From Craspedostauros australis (lineage: Eukaryota; Bacillariophyta; Bacillariophyceae; Mastogloiales; Achnanthaceae), in NCBI GenBank assembly GCA_026770025.1, contig JAMXDE010000006.1:186001-250000 (forward strand): a stretch of DNA of 64,000 nucleotides. Direction: 5' to 3'. Shown one piece after another: positions 49,178 through 59,295 of this stretch; position 1 is the stretch's first letter, and each line of letters starts with the position of its first letter. Under the pieces are notes generated by a model. It had not been told where the DNA came from. It saw nothing but the letters and a program-made list of their open reading frames with translations, and ran no database searches. A program made the translations under genes and the position numbers.

Positions 49178-49246
49178 ATTGTTGCATCGACAACACATCA
49201 CTCACACTCTCACATTTTTCATAATTTTCGCGTCCTCTCCTTTCCG

Positions 49247-52200
49247 TCATTGATCCATTGTGGAACGCAGTTGGATGTAGTGATCCCTGTGTTTTTCATA
49301 GGTCTCCTTTTTGGTATTCTTCGTAAAGCCGTCTGCGATGTTGTCTTCAGAACGCACAAATTTGGTTCTGGCCTCTCCGTTTGTAATCAGTTCTCGAATG
49401 AAATGATGTCGGATGTCGATGTGCCGTGTCCTGGCGGATGTTGATGGATTGGACGCGATGAAGATCGCTCCAACATTATCGACCATCACATCTGCCGGCT
49501 TGTGCATCCTCAGTCCGATGTCGTTCATCAATTGTGTCACGAAGCGAATTTCTTTTCCTGCCTCCGACAGGGCGACGTACTCTGCTTCTGTCGAGCTGAG
49601 TGTTACACTTCGTTGTGCCTTTGATCTCCATATGATTGGCACTCCTTGTAGTAGGACGATGTGCCCTCCTACGCTGATGCGATTGTCCTTGTCACCTGCG
49701 AATTCGCTGTCGGTGTATATTGCAATTTTCCATGCATCTTGGGTCAGTGGACTTGGTTTCATCTTCAGTCCATACTCTCTCGTGTCCCATACAAACTTCA
49801 TGACTCGAAGCATTTCCTTGTATGCTGCGGCCGTTGGTCCATCCAACACCTTGGTCAATTCTCGCACTGCGTTGGCGATGTCGGGTCGAGAGTGTTTCAC
49901 CAGGTATAGCAGCATACCTACTCCGCTTCGGTATCTGCTGTGTCGCTGCTTGTCCACTTTGGGTGCATCGCTTTGCCTTTGGATGCCTTGCCCTGGTGTC
50001 CCAGGCGTTCCATATCGTTGCAGCTTCACCACATCGCATCCGAACGTATCGATGATGTTCTTCAGGATGTGTGGTTGGTTCACCCAACAGTTCGTCCTGT
50101 CGTGATTGAAGATGATCTTGCAGCTCAGGTAGTCTTCGAGATCTTCCTCCACTTTGACTCCGAATCGTTCCGCTCGGATATCCTTCACAAGCCTCTTCAG
50201 TTCCTGCTCCTCTCCGATGCAGAGGCAATCGTCCACATAGGTGCTGATCAGTAGCAGTCTCCCTTCCTGATTCCGAATCAGCAGGCATGGGTCCACCTCG
50301 CTCTGTCTGAACCCCAATTTGAATAGGATGTCGACGAGCTTCTTATTCCATTGTCTCGCGCTCTGCACGAGTCCGTAGATGGTTTTCTTGAGTAGCAGGC
50401 ATTCGTCGGCTTCGTGTCTCATACCCTTCGGGCATTGCATGTAGATCTCTTCATCGAGTTCTCCATGCAGGAATGCTGCCTCAAAGTCGATGATGATACT
50501 GTCCATATGTAATATCATCTTCATCGTGAGCATGATTCGATATGTAGCATCGTGTATCACTGGTGCGTGGTGTGCCGAGAAGTCGACTCCTGCGATCTGC
50601 GAGTATCCGCATGCCACGAGTCTGGCGCGGAATACCCCGTTTCTCTTTTCCTTGAAAACCCATTTGGTCTTCACACACCGCCAATCCTTCGGAATCTGGT
50701 CCTTCTTGATCTTCTCCCATACTTTCCTTCTGGCCATATCATAGAACTCTTTGTTGATAGCTTCGCGCCATTTCTTTCTTTTGTTGGGATCTGCATGGTC
50801 CCAGCAGTCTTCGAATGTGGTAGGGTCTAGCAGCATTGCGACATTCGCGTGTTCTGCTCCTCCCTCATTTCGTTCGTCTTTCAATGCTTGGTCCGCAGCG
50901 ATGATGTCATCTAATCTCATCATTCCATGAGGCGTGTTTATCATCGTACCTGCGATATCTCTGTTGAATATTGACCCGTCTGCGTGGAAGTCGGGTCCTC
51001 CTGTTTCCGGTGGAGTTGTGATGGCCTCTTCAGGCGTCACATATCCCTCGCTGTCATTAGGTTCTGACTCATCACTTGATCCGAGATCTCGCTCCTCCTC
51101 TGGGATTGGGTCGTTGTTGTACCCGGCGAGAGCGCTCAGCATCCTTGGTATGCGTGTTACAGGTTCTGCGACAGGGGTGTCTTTGGGCTCTTTCTCGGCC
51201 GCTTCATCTACTTTCCCCTCGTCGTCCCTTCCGAATTCATCGTCGTTCTCTTCGTTCGATTCATTTTCCCCTTGGGCAGGGAGCAAGCTATCTTGCCCTC
51301 GCGCAGCGTCATCCGTATCTTCTATTTCTTCGGCTCTGCTGCTGCGATCCGCGTCGTCAGCCTCCATGCTCTTGATGGTCTCCGATCGTCGCTCCCAAGT
51401 TGTTCTCGTAGCTCGGGTGTTCATACCCGACGTAGAGTCGTCATCTTCTAGATCTATCAGCACAGATCTGTTGGCATTCTCGATACCTCTGAATTGCCCG
51501 TATGACTGATTCATCCATGTCACGTCTCTCGTGATTAGGATCTTTGTTGTTGCGAGATTCAGCATTCGATATACTCCCTTAGCGTGCGACTGGCCGTAGC
51601 CGACGAACATGGCCGGTCTGGATCTATCGTCCAGCTTAGCCTTTATCGTACGACCGCCGATGTATACCATGCCTATTTCTCCGAATTTTCGTAATCCATC
51701 CACGAATGTTGGGATGCGGTTGTTGAAGAGAACACATGCTGGTTCTCTTGTTTTTGTCTCGATAATATTTTCGAGCTGAGTCGCGGTTCGGGCTGCCTCC
51801 GCCCACAATTTACCACGCACTGTTCTCGGCAGGTGCGTTTGGTTGAGCATGGAGCGGACTTTCCCGTACAACGTCGCGAATTTTCTTTCCACGCGACCGT
51901 TCTGTTGGGGAGTGGAGGCTGCAGTATATTCGAATGTTGGACCGAACCCTGCGTTTAGAAGCTGTTTTTCCGCGGCATAATTCTCTCCCGCGTTGTCACA
52001 TCTGATATTTTTCACATGTGCCTGTTGATTGGAGTGAAGCCATCGGAGGAGCGTGATCAGCTTTTCTCCGACTTCACTTTTTTCTTTCAAAAAGTAACTC
52101 CAGCAGTAATCACTGTAATCATCGATGACAAGGAGCCAATATTTTCCTTGTCTGTAGCTGTGCGTTTGAACACTCGATGTGTCAATGAACAACCGCTCAC

Positions 52201-54196
52201 CAATTTCTTTTGCTCGGCGCTGCAGGCGTTTTGTCATTGACTTCTGCTTCTGTTTTCCAATTGCGCAATCAATGCATGCATGCAACTTGCCTGTGACATT
52301 CCAACTGTATCGTCCCGCTGTGCGAGAGATCGTGTAAGTGTCAACATGGCCTAACATTTTATGAATTTGGTTGATGTCCACCGCGGACCTGGTGGACACG
52401 CCGACATTGGCTTGGTCTTCGTGGGGAGGGGCGCTGATCATGTTCACTCCACTCACGAAACCGCTATGGGTTGCCATGAGTCTGTCGAACGTGATGCGTT
52501 GCCCGCGCTTCTCCAAGCTCATCACAACACCTTGGTTGCTGATGTCGAAGCCGTTCTCGAGAGCTTTGTTGATGCTCAAGAGGTTCACCCACAGGTTGGG
52601 CACGAACTTCACTTGCTTGAGCACAATGGTAGCTTGGTTCCCGTTCTTCTGCATCGCGACCATGCGTTTATCGCCAACCTTCGTTGCCTTGAGGTATCGG
52701 CCGCTGCCGATCTTGATGGAGTGGTTAGCCACACGCACGTTAGTCATGCCTTCTTCGCTATTGGTGAGGTGGCATGAGGCACCGGAATCACCCAGCCATG
52801 TGTTTGTTTCGTGGTGGTCAGGGGCGATGGTGTGGCGGAGTGCGCTTGCATCGTCGAGGTCACCGATCACCATAGCCATGTCTGGTTGAACGTCTTCGAG
52901 GTCGCCGATCACCATGGCCATGTCCAGCTGTGCATCGGCCGCGCGGTAGATGGGGAGCTGATTGAATACCTCAGGGTCTCGGACTCCTTGGTCACTTGGA
53001 TGGTGCATCCACATCAGCATCTCTGCGGCGTGCTGAACCAGGCTGTCGATGAGCCCTCTGTGGATGGGTGGCAAGTTGAGCTCCTCAAGTCTTGCGTTGA
53101 TGTGTTGCACGGCTTGCACCAATTGCAGTGGCGTGAACACGTCGATGCGGTGCATCATGTAGTAGAGTGTGCGAGGGTTCAGGCTTTCTCCTCCTCCTTC
53201 GGTGTACGCATGCGCTGCGTCGCAGCACAGTAGGGCGAGCTCAGAGCGCACTTCATCAGCGACCATCATGTTGCTGAGAGAGTATCTCATTGCGACATGC
53301 AGAGGTCCTGCGGTCCAGAGCTTCTGGCGGCGCGTCATGATGTCTTGGATTGTAGTTGGCACCGCCCTGGCAGGGGGGTTTGCCAGTTGGATGAGGAACG
53401 GCGAGTTACGGCAGGTCTTGCACATGGCGTAGAGAGGGCCGCGCTGAAAGCACAGCGGGCACCATCCTGCGGTGCTCCCTCCGTTGCGGGACGACTCTTC
53501 GATCATTCGATCGACCAGAGTCCTTGGTTCGGTTCGAGAGTAGATGGTGGAGGTGACGCGATGGTCGACTCCAGGCATCGCTACTTCATTCTCCATGATG
53601 TCTCCGACGTTGAGGGGTTCATCCTCGTAGAAGATCCCTTCGAAGAGATTGTCCTCGTCGGTGTAATCGTCTTCATCGCTTGATGGGAATTGCTCGCGGT
53701 TGATAGTCTCAACTGCAGCAACTGGGGGCCCGTAGTATCCGTACACACTTGGGGTGTGGGCCTCTCGTTCTTCTTCAGAGTACTCGTTCTTTTCTTCGAG
53801 GTCGAGTCCGATCATATCTTCGTCGGTGGTTGCGAGGGCCATGTCGTTGATGAACGACTCGTAGTGCGCCATGCTGGTGGTGTTGATTGTTTGGTTTTTC
53901 TTGATGTTCGTGATTTCGTCGATTGTCACGATGCTTGGGTTGGTCACATTTTTTACCTCAACGGGGTCGTTTTCGAGCTCGTTGGTGGGGAAACACACCA
54001 ATTCTCCGTTGTTGACCGACTTGTCTTCGTCGGGTAACCACATTGATTCATCGGTCATCACGAGACCGATTTCGTCTTCTTCGTCGTTAGCGGGCATCCA
54101 CATGGGTTCATCTACTACGATGAACGCGGCGTTGTCTGCCGTGATAAAACGATAATGAAAACGAGGTGAACTTACTGAACGCCGAAGGGTGATCAA
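49247..54196 (-). CDS. Copia C Pol polyprotein with extra N-terminal module
   Basis: Open for 1649 codons. The upstream limit at 54196 has no ATG; the first in-frame ATG is at 54103. The first ~470 residues are not standard Pol: two PMWMP/SMWLP motifs, a long acidic part, a CPLC...CKTC zinc-ribbon-like motif (about 246-264), helical segments, and a DMAMVIGDL duplication. Protease: WLGDSGASCHLTN. Integrase: HVDTYTISRT...CIDCAIGKQ, FIDTSSVQT, RCDNAGENYA and NGRVERKFA. RT: DFEAAFLHGELDEEIYM and YVDD (1320-1323). RNase H: YTDSEFAGD, SSTEAEYVALSE, DNVGAI and ADGFTKN. All catalytic motifs are retained. Expression relative to gag must involve splicing, a subgenomic RNA or internal initiation, because the frames are 548 nt apart. 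Confidence 0.93.
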   Translation of the reverse strand: MITLRRSVSSPRFHYRFITADNAAFIVVDEPMWMPANDEEDEIGLVMTDESMWLPDEDKSVNNGELVCFPTNELENDPVEVKNVTNPSIVTIDEITNIKKNQTINTTSMAHYESFINDMALATTDEDMIGLDLEEKNEYSEEEREAHTPSVYGYYGPPVAAVETINREQFPSSDEDDYTDEDNLFEGIFYEDEPLNVGDIMENEVAMPGVDHRVTSTIYSRTEPRTLVDRMIEESSRNGGSTAGWCPLCFQRGPLYAMCKTCRNSPFLIQLANPPARAVPTTIQDIMTRRQKLWTAGPLHVAMRYSLSNMMVADEVRSELALLCCDAAHAYTEGGGESLNPRTLYYMMHRIDVFTPLQLVQAVQHINARLEELNLPPIHRGLIDSLVQHAAEMLMWMHHPSDQGVRDPEVFNQLPIYRAADAQLDMAMVIGDLEDVQPDMAMVIGDLDDASALRHTIAPDHHETNTWLGDSGASCHLTNSEEGMTNVRVANHSIKIGSGRYLKATKVGDKRMVAMQKNGNQATIVLKQVKFVPNLWVNLLSINKALENGFDISNQGVVMSLEKRGQRITFDRLMATHSGFVSGVNMISAPPHEDQANVGVSTRSAVDINQIHKMLGHVDTYTISRTAGRYSWNVTGKLHACIDCAIGKQKQKSMTKRLQRRAKEIGERLFIDTSSVQTHSYRQGKYWLLVIDDYSDYCWSYFLKEKSEVGEKLITLLRWLHSNQQAHVKNIRCDNAGENYAAEKQLLNAGFGPTFEYTAASTPQQNGRVERKFATLYGKVRSMLNQTHLPRTVRGKLWAEAARTATQLENIIETKTREPACVLFNNRIPTFVDGLRKFGEIGMVYIGGRTIKAKLDDRSRPAMFVGYGQSHAKGVYRMLNLATTKILITRDVTWMNQSYGQFRGIENANRSVLIDLEDDDSTSGMNTRATRTTWERRSETIKSMEADDADRSSRAEEIEDTDDAARGQDSLLPAQGENESNEENDDEFGRDDEGKVDEAAEKEPKDTPVAEPVTRIPRMLSALAGYNNDPIPEEERDLGSSDESEPNDSEGYVTPEEAITTPPETGGPDFHADGSIFNRDIAGTMINTPHGMMRLDDIIAADQALKDERNEGGAEHANVAMLLDPTTFEDCWDHADPNKRKKWREAINKEFYDMARRKVWEKIKKDQIPKDWRCVKTKWVFKEKRNGVFRARLVACGYSQIAGVDFSAHHAPVIHDATYRIMLTMKMILHMDSIIIDFEAAFLHGELDEEIYMQCPKGMRHEADECLLLKKTIYGLVQSARQWNKKLVDILFKLGFRQSEVDPCLLIRNQEGRLLLISTYVDDCLCIGEEQELKRLVKDIRAERFGVKVEEDLEDYLSCKIIFNHDRTNCWVNQPHILKNIIDTFGCDVVKLQRYGTPGTPGQGIQRQSDAPKVDKQRHSRYRSGVGMLLYLVKHSRPDIANAVRELTKVLDGPTAAAYKEMLRVMKFVWDTREYGLKMKPSPLTQDAWKIAIYTDSEFAGDKDNRISVGGHIVLLQGVPIIWRSKAQRSVTLSSTEAEYVALSEAGKEIRFVTQLMNDIGLRMHKPADVMVDNVGAIFIASNPSTSARTRHIDIRHHFIRELITNGEARTKFVRSEDNIADGFTKNTKKETYEKHRDHYIQLRSTMDQ

Positions 54197-54744
54197 TCCG
54201 TGGTAGTGCAGTAGGTTGGTGAGTTTGATTGCAAGAGTGTGTCTTAGTCTTTAGAGCTGTATGAATCCAAATGAGACTTTCAATTGGATTGTGAGCATGT
54301 GATGTGCAGCATCCATTATAGTTGGATCTGCAACATCTCTATTAGTAGTAACATAGTGGAGCGTTGAGTCTCCGTACGTGCAATCATCGCGGTGTCGATG
54401 TTGCCATTTCCGAGAGGAGACATCAATTTCGTGACGGTCGGAGAGAGAGTTTGTTGTTCACTCTCTTCCGATCAATTTGGGGGAACAAGGTTCATCCAAC
54501 GGTTTGACCCGATTGTCCGTTCAGGACAGGTCATGTCACGCCCATAAGTGGCGTGGGATGGCCCGATCGCCCAAACCCAAATTCAGCGGACACGCGACAT
54601 CGTCTTAAGTAGAGCACGATTCGAGGGTGGGACCCCATCCCACCGACATCGAGTCACGCTTCAATCCCGCTCAAACTCTGAGCAGTTGGTCATTTGATTA
54701 ACTCGACTAAATCTTAACACGACTAATAGGAATACTAGTTTGAG
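54197..54744 (-). other. Copia C gag-pol spacer
   Basis: 548 nt with no continuous frame. On the element strand there is a TACTAAT-like word followed by ...TTGCAG in mid-spacer (about 54350-54330), resembling a branch point and acceptor. A GTAAGT donor-like hexamer lies just inside the pol frame (54175-54170). No complete donor-acceptor pair can be assigned from sequence alone. Confidence 0.5.
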
Positions 54745-55854
54745 CTAATATGCCGCGGCGTCTTCGGGTAGCCACATTGGTTCCTCGACCATCACGAGGG
54801 CGACGTCATCTGTTCCGTCCATACCGTCGGTGGCCACGTTGGCGGCGTCGGCTGCTCTCATCGCTGCCTTCAACTTGAAGCACTCGAGGATCTTGTGTCC
54901 CTTCTTACCGCAGTACTTGCAGTTTCCGTTGAACTTAGTCTTGTCCTCAGTATCACTTCTCTTGTTCTTCTTCGTGGGCTTGCCACCTTTGTTCTTAGGC
55001 GCAGAGCGGCAGTCTGCCTTCTTGTGCCCGTAGGCGCCACAGTTGCGGCAGTGGCCCTTGAAGCCACCAGTGGCAGCGAGTGCCATTTCTTCCTTGCTAT
55101 TGTTCTCGCGCTTACTACCTCCTTGCTTGATGTGACGTGCGTCGTAGGTTGCACTCACTGCTTCGCGGATGTCTTCGATAGTCATCTGCTTTTCAATGTT
55201 CTCGAACTTGAGCTCGATGAGCTTCACATCCATTTTGTAGTCCCTTCCGAGAGCGTTGAGCACGAGCATGTGGTACTGCTCCATGTCCATGTTAACTCCC
55301 GCGTGCTTGAGGCGGTTACGGATCACCTCCATTTCGGTGAGGAAGGTATCCGGGTGTTCGCCTTTCTTCAATCGCATCCCGTTGAGTTGAGCCAACAACT
55401 TTGCCTTCATTGGCGCAGTGCGTTGCTCGTAGATGCGCTCGAGAGCTTTCCACGCCTTACGAGGGTCTCCTCCCTCGTAGATGTTGCTCTCGCATCCCAA
55501 CACAGCCATGAAGGCGACATCGCCTTCGGTGGTTTCATGGTTGATTGCCATGGTCAGTTCTTCAAACGCGTACTTGGCCAGAGCCTTCTTGTACTCCGCC
55601 TTCTCCTCGGGAGACATGGCAGATAATTTCGAGGCCTTCAGCTTCTTCTCTTCGCCTCCCACGATGGAGGCGAGAGGAGAGGGGTCAAAAGCCTTGGTCT
55701 TCACAATCACTTCACCCAAGTCCTTGAGATACAAGTCTCCGTAACCCTTGAGGTTGGCGCGGGCGAGGAACTTCGCACTCCAAGCTTTCCAGGAGGATTG
55801 CTTGCCGTCGAACATGATCATGTAACAATCGGTCTTACCGAGGAAGGACGTCAT
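54745..55854 (-). CDS. Copia C Gag protein
   Basis: Capsid and nucleocapsid precursor that packages element RNA. 369 residues from ATG 55854, stop TAG. The N-terminal domain (MTSFLGKTDCYMIMFDGKQSSWKAW, then KFLARANLKGYGDL) is typical of the copia capsid family; residues to about 240 match its helical layout (KAWKALERIYEQRT, LLAQLNGMRLKKGE). Two CCHC knuckles follow: CRNCGAYGHKKADC and CKYCGKKGHKILEC. The C-terminus ends VMVEEPMWLPEDAAAY; the PMWLP motif recurs twice at the start of the separate pol frame. No in-frame read-through joins the two. Confidence 0.92.
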   Translation of the reverse strand: MTSFLGKTDCYMIMFDGKQSSWKAWSAKFLARANLKGYGDLYLKDLGEVIVKTKAFDPSPLASIVGGEEKKLKASKLSAMSPEEKAEYKKALAKYAFEELTMAINHETTEGDVAFMAVLGCESNIYEGGDPRKAWKALERIYEQRTAPMKAKLLAQLNGMRLKKGEHPDTFLTEMEVIRNRLKHAGVNMDMEQYHMLVLNALGRDYKMDVKLIELKFENIEKQMTIEDIREAVSATYDARHIKQGGSKRENNSKEEMALAATGGFKGHCRNCGAYGHKKADCRSAPKNKGGKPTKKNKRSDTEDKTKFNGNCKYCGKKGHKILECFKLKAAMRAADAANVATDGMDGTDDVALVMVEEPMWLPEDAAAY

Positions 55855-55933
55855 GGTGATGATGGTGAGAGTCGTTTGTTGCTGTGTTGGTGATGATGGA
55901 AACGTAGGATTTCAATCGTAACGTTTCGAAACG
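55855..55933 (-). other. Copia C leader and presumed primer-binding region
   Basis: 79 nt. The sequence abutting the 5' LTR is the palindromic CGTTTCGAAACG. No 3'-end tRNA complement is seen. In the register used by copia A and B it would place TTCGAAA as an anticodon loop (Ser CGA), but the stem does not pair well, so the primer is left open. Confidence 0.4.
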
Positions 55934-56615
55934 TGTTGGAAATCCGGGGTTAGTGTTAGTAAGAACTAATTGGTTGTTAGATCGTACTATTCAGAACTGT
56001 GAGCTCATTCTCTTCAGATCCTTTGCCTTTCGTTTCTCCTGTAGCATCTCCTGCAGCAGCACCATGTCATACTGTTGCATTCATGCATCTTATCATCATG
56101 AATCATCGCTTGCATACATGAGATCGCATCCGCAGGCATCCTTTGTCATGCACATCGTCGTGCATATCCGTAGGCATTCTTTCCATGCACCTCGTCGTGC
56201 ATATCCTTATTCTACATTCCCTGCGGTACGATTCCACAGTCTTGCGTTTCGCTCTTGATCTCCTGACACCAAACTTTACGATTGGCGTCATGATTGATGT
56301 CATGGTTGATGCCCTTTCTGAGATGTTCTAGTCCGTGGCTGACACGTGCCATGATCTCCAGATGGGGTGATCATCAATGTGTCGGTCATCATCTTCCTTC
56401 ACATGATTTAGATGTCGTGGCCTTTTCTTGATTCATACAGGACGGGCTTGTTTGCTTGGTAAGACTGAGGTCATTCCCGTGTGATTCGTGTCGTGGGTGG
56501 AATGGACAATATTCAATGGTGTGACGAATAATATCCAAAGGTGTGACAAATAATGTTGGGAGTTGCGGCAATCATGGGTATCTTTCCGACAGAGTCGTAC
56601 CCTCGATTCCTGACA
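55934..56615 (-). repeat. Copia C 5' LTR
   Basis: 682 bp; partner of 48490-49170 with about 19 differences including a one-base indel. Confidence 0.94.
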
Positions 56616-56621
56616 GGCTTT
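56616..56621. repeat. Copia C target-site duplication, right
   Basis: GGCTTT, matching 48484-48489. Confidence 0.85.
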
Positions 56622-59295
56622 GCATGATGTTGTTGTCGTCGACGTACGCGGTGCCCATGATGGTATGGCCATTGCAGGTGATGGGGTCGGGGAGGTTGAG
56701 GCTGTAACCTTTGGCTCGCATGCTATCGATAATGGCGGAGCTGATGAGCAGCCATCCTGTTGGTGCGGATCCGAGCCCTTGGACCAGTCCTTGGAGGTAG
56801 TTGCGGCGCTGCTTGCCGGAGTAGGACGAGACTGATGTTCCGGCTGACGTGCGGATGCGGTGAGTCATCGACTGGAGGGTGCGAAGAGTGCTCGTGATGG
56901 GCGCTGTAGGCACACCCTGTTGTTGAAGGGCCAGGCTGAAGATGGGGTGGGCAATTCGGTCGTAGCACCCTTTTGCGTCGTTGGAGCATATGGCGTAGTG
57001 AGAGCCTGTGATTCTTGCGATGTCGTCGATGAGGACCGTGTTGAGCAGCACTTCTTGGGCTGTGTGTGCCTTGCGGCTGCCGAACTGTTCCGTTGCCAGG
57101 GTGAGATTGGATTCTGCATGCGACCTGGCTTGTTTGCCAAGGAGTCGGTTGTTCATGTTGAAGTCGCCTTCCATGAGCCTGATGGTCCTCGTCTTGGTCA
57201 CTGCTAGGTTGCCTGGCTTTTTCCGGAGTTGTATGTCGATGCACTGTTGCCATCGTTTGAGGCTGTATCCTGTGCGGTAGGGGATCTCTCTCATTATGGA
57301 GTCGATGGTTGCCAGGGCGGGGATGGTTGCGTTGACCTTCCAGCACCCGAAGTGCATTCCGGAAGGGCCCGATGACATGCTTTCCTTGATGCGTGCCCAT
57401 CCTCGCGAGTGGTCTTCCTGGCTGATATGGAGGAGGTCAGGGGGCCACGGTGTGGCTCGTCGGGGCCGCCGGAGTGAGCGAAGGGTGTCGCTGGTGTTGT
57501 TGTGCAGCTGCGATGGGACGATGCCGTTGAGTATGGCGGTGGCGGCTGGGCTGGATCCGAATCGCCCCAGGCTGCGTTTGAGCGGTTGTTGGCAGACTTC
57601 GGCTTGCCACGCTTGGCTGTACTTGTCAACGTTGGTCTTGCAGCACGCTCGGGTCACTTCTATGCCTGCTGTTAGCAGATTGTTCTCACCCCCTGGGCCA
57701 TCATCTATGGCCATGGACACTTGGGCGTCAGAACCATCTGCCTGCAGGGACCATCGGATTCTTCGGTAAGTTGCTTTGGTCTCTTCTCGTTGTAGCAGCT
57801 GGGCTCGGTATTTGGCTGTGTCGCCTCCGGTGTTGGTCACCTCGTCCTCGTCATCAGCTAAGAATGACCTCCGGTGTTCAGTGGCGTGCTTCTTCTCTTG
57901 TTGGTATGCCTTCCACGCCGCGTTGCGGTGCCGGTGCATCTCTGTCATTGTCATGTGTCTCGTGCATTGCTGGATGTGGGCCTTCTTCTTCGCCTTGTCG
58001 ATTATGCGTCCTTTGATGTTGTGGCCTTGTCTCCTCTTGATGCTGAGAGTCCAGAACTGGTGTTCCCACCTCAGCTTGGATACTATCGGTGAGAAGGGCA
58101 CCTTCCTGGCTTTGATCTTGCGGCACTTGCGTTCCGCTTGGAGTATGGCCTGTGTTCTGTCGTTGTCGATTTTCTCGAGTTCCTGAATCTGTAGCGGTGT
58201 CATCTGGTTGTTGTCGACTGCGTTGTTCAGGGATTGCGCCCGCTCTAGAAGATGTAACGAGTTCGCTTGGCTTTCGTATGCCTGTATGTATCTTCTGACT
58301 GTGGTGGGTTGGCTGAGTTGGAGTCGTCGCCCTCGGAACGGTGGGGTTGGCTGCTTGGTGGGCCCGAATAGGTGGTTCGTGCTGATGTCTAACCACACCA
58401 TGCGGTGGTCCCAACTGCCGTACGGTGTCAGCCCCATTTGATTGGGTTGGACGTCGTTCGTGGCCCAGATTCCGTCGATGGGGGTCCGTTGTCGGTTTCT
58501 GATCATGGTGGCGTACGGGTGTCGTATGTTGCTGGTGTGGTGTTCTTGGAGGCCTTCGGCAAGCAGCATATTGGTGATCTTGGACCGTCGCACGTCCATG
58601 TTGACGTCGCCTCCGATGATCACTGTCTCGCCTGCTTGTTGCCATTGTGCGATTTGTGTTTGCAGGTCGGTGATGAGTAAATCGATTGGGTCCAGTGTCG
58701 ACTGGCGCTGAGCGGCTTTAACGACTTGTTGGTTGTAGATGGTTCCAGAGGTTTGGGTGGATTTGGTGGGGACGTAGACTGAGGCGATTCGGACCTTGAT
58801 GCCCTGTCGTCCCTGGAGTAGTACACTTGCCCATCTGCCGCACTTTTCGGGGTTGTTGCTGCTGGAGAGGATGCGGCCTGCGATATTTCCGTGGGAAAGT
58901 ATGGCGGTGCCACCCCATTGTCGTGGGCTGTCGCTGTCTGTGTGACAGTGTGCTGTGGCAATCTTCGCCATGCGTAGCTGTCTGTCAGCTCTGCGGGCAA
59001 GCATGGAGTCCGATGGGGTCTTGCTCCAGTTGATGCCCACTTCCGTTATCATCAGTATGTCAATGTGGTGTTGGCGTATGGTCTGCCATAGGTCGTCGTT
59101 TTTGGGGTCCGTAGGGTCGGTTGGTAGGCTTCCTACGTTCAGGGTGGCGATCCTGATTTGGGTGTTGGCCTTTTGGTTGGTGGTTTGGCCGAGGTGTTGT
59201 CGTTGGAGATTCGATTCATCCGAACTCGAATTTCCGGGTGTGTTGGGTCCGTCGGTGTCCGGGCTGGACTGTGCCCGTCTGTGGCTGCCTATCAT
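56616..59295 (-). pseudogene. LINE-2 ORF2, N-terminal half (endonuclease and RT palm)
   Basis: Starts at ATG 59295, which overlaps the ORF1 stop. Endonuclease: IATLNVGSL, ITEVGINW, WGGTAILSH, VIIGGDVNMD, TPIDGIWATN and WDHRMVWLDI, preserving the Glu, Asp/Asn and terminal His of the AP-like nuclease. RT: ATEQFGSRKAHTAQEV, CSNDAKGCYDRI (catalytic Asp), GLVQGLGSAPTGW and GTAYVDDNNIM. After MQS the frame runs into the copia C LTR and stops near 56572. The half up to the insertion has no stop. Motif wording (NDAK-CYDRI, QG-G--P--W) is shared with LINE-1a, so the two are relatives. Confidence 0.88.

Larger units (their letters stand above)
48490..56615 (-). mobile_element. Copia C: Ty1/copia LTR retrotransposon with separate gag and pol
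   Basis: 8126 bp with canonical TG...CA LTRs of 681 and 682 bp, flanked by GGCTTT. By eye the LTRs differ at about 19 positions, six of them clustered near 48617-48632, so it is older than copia A and B. In transcript order: 5' LTR (56615-55934), leader, gag with two CCHC knuckles (55854-54745), a 548-nt stretch without a frame, pol (54196-49247), GGAAGGG purine tract and 3' LTR. Both frames remain open. It inserted directly after the YVDD codons of the LINE-2 RT. Confidence 0.94.
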
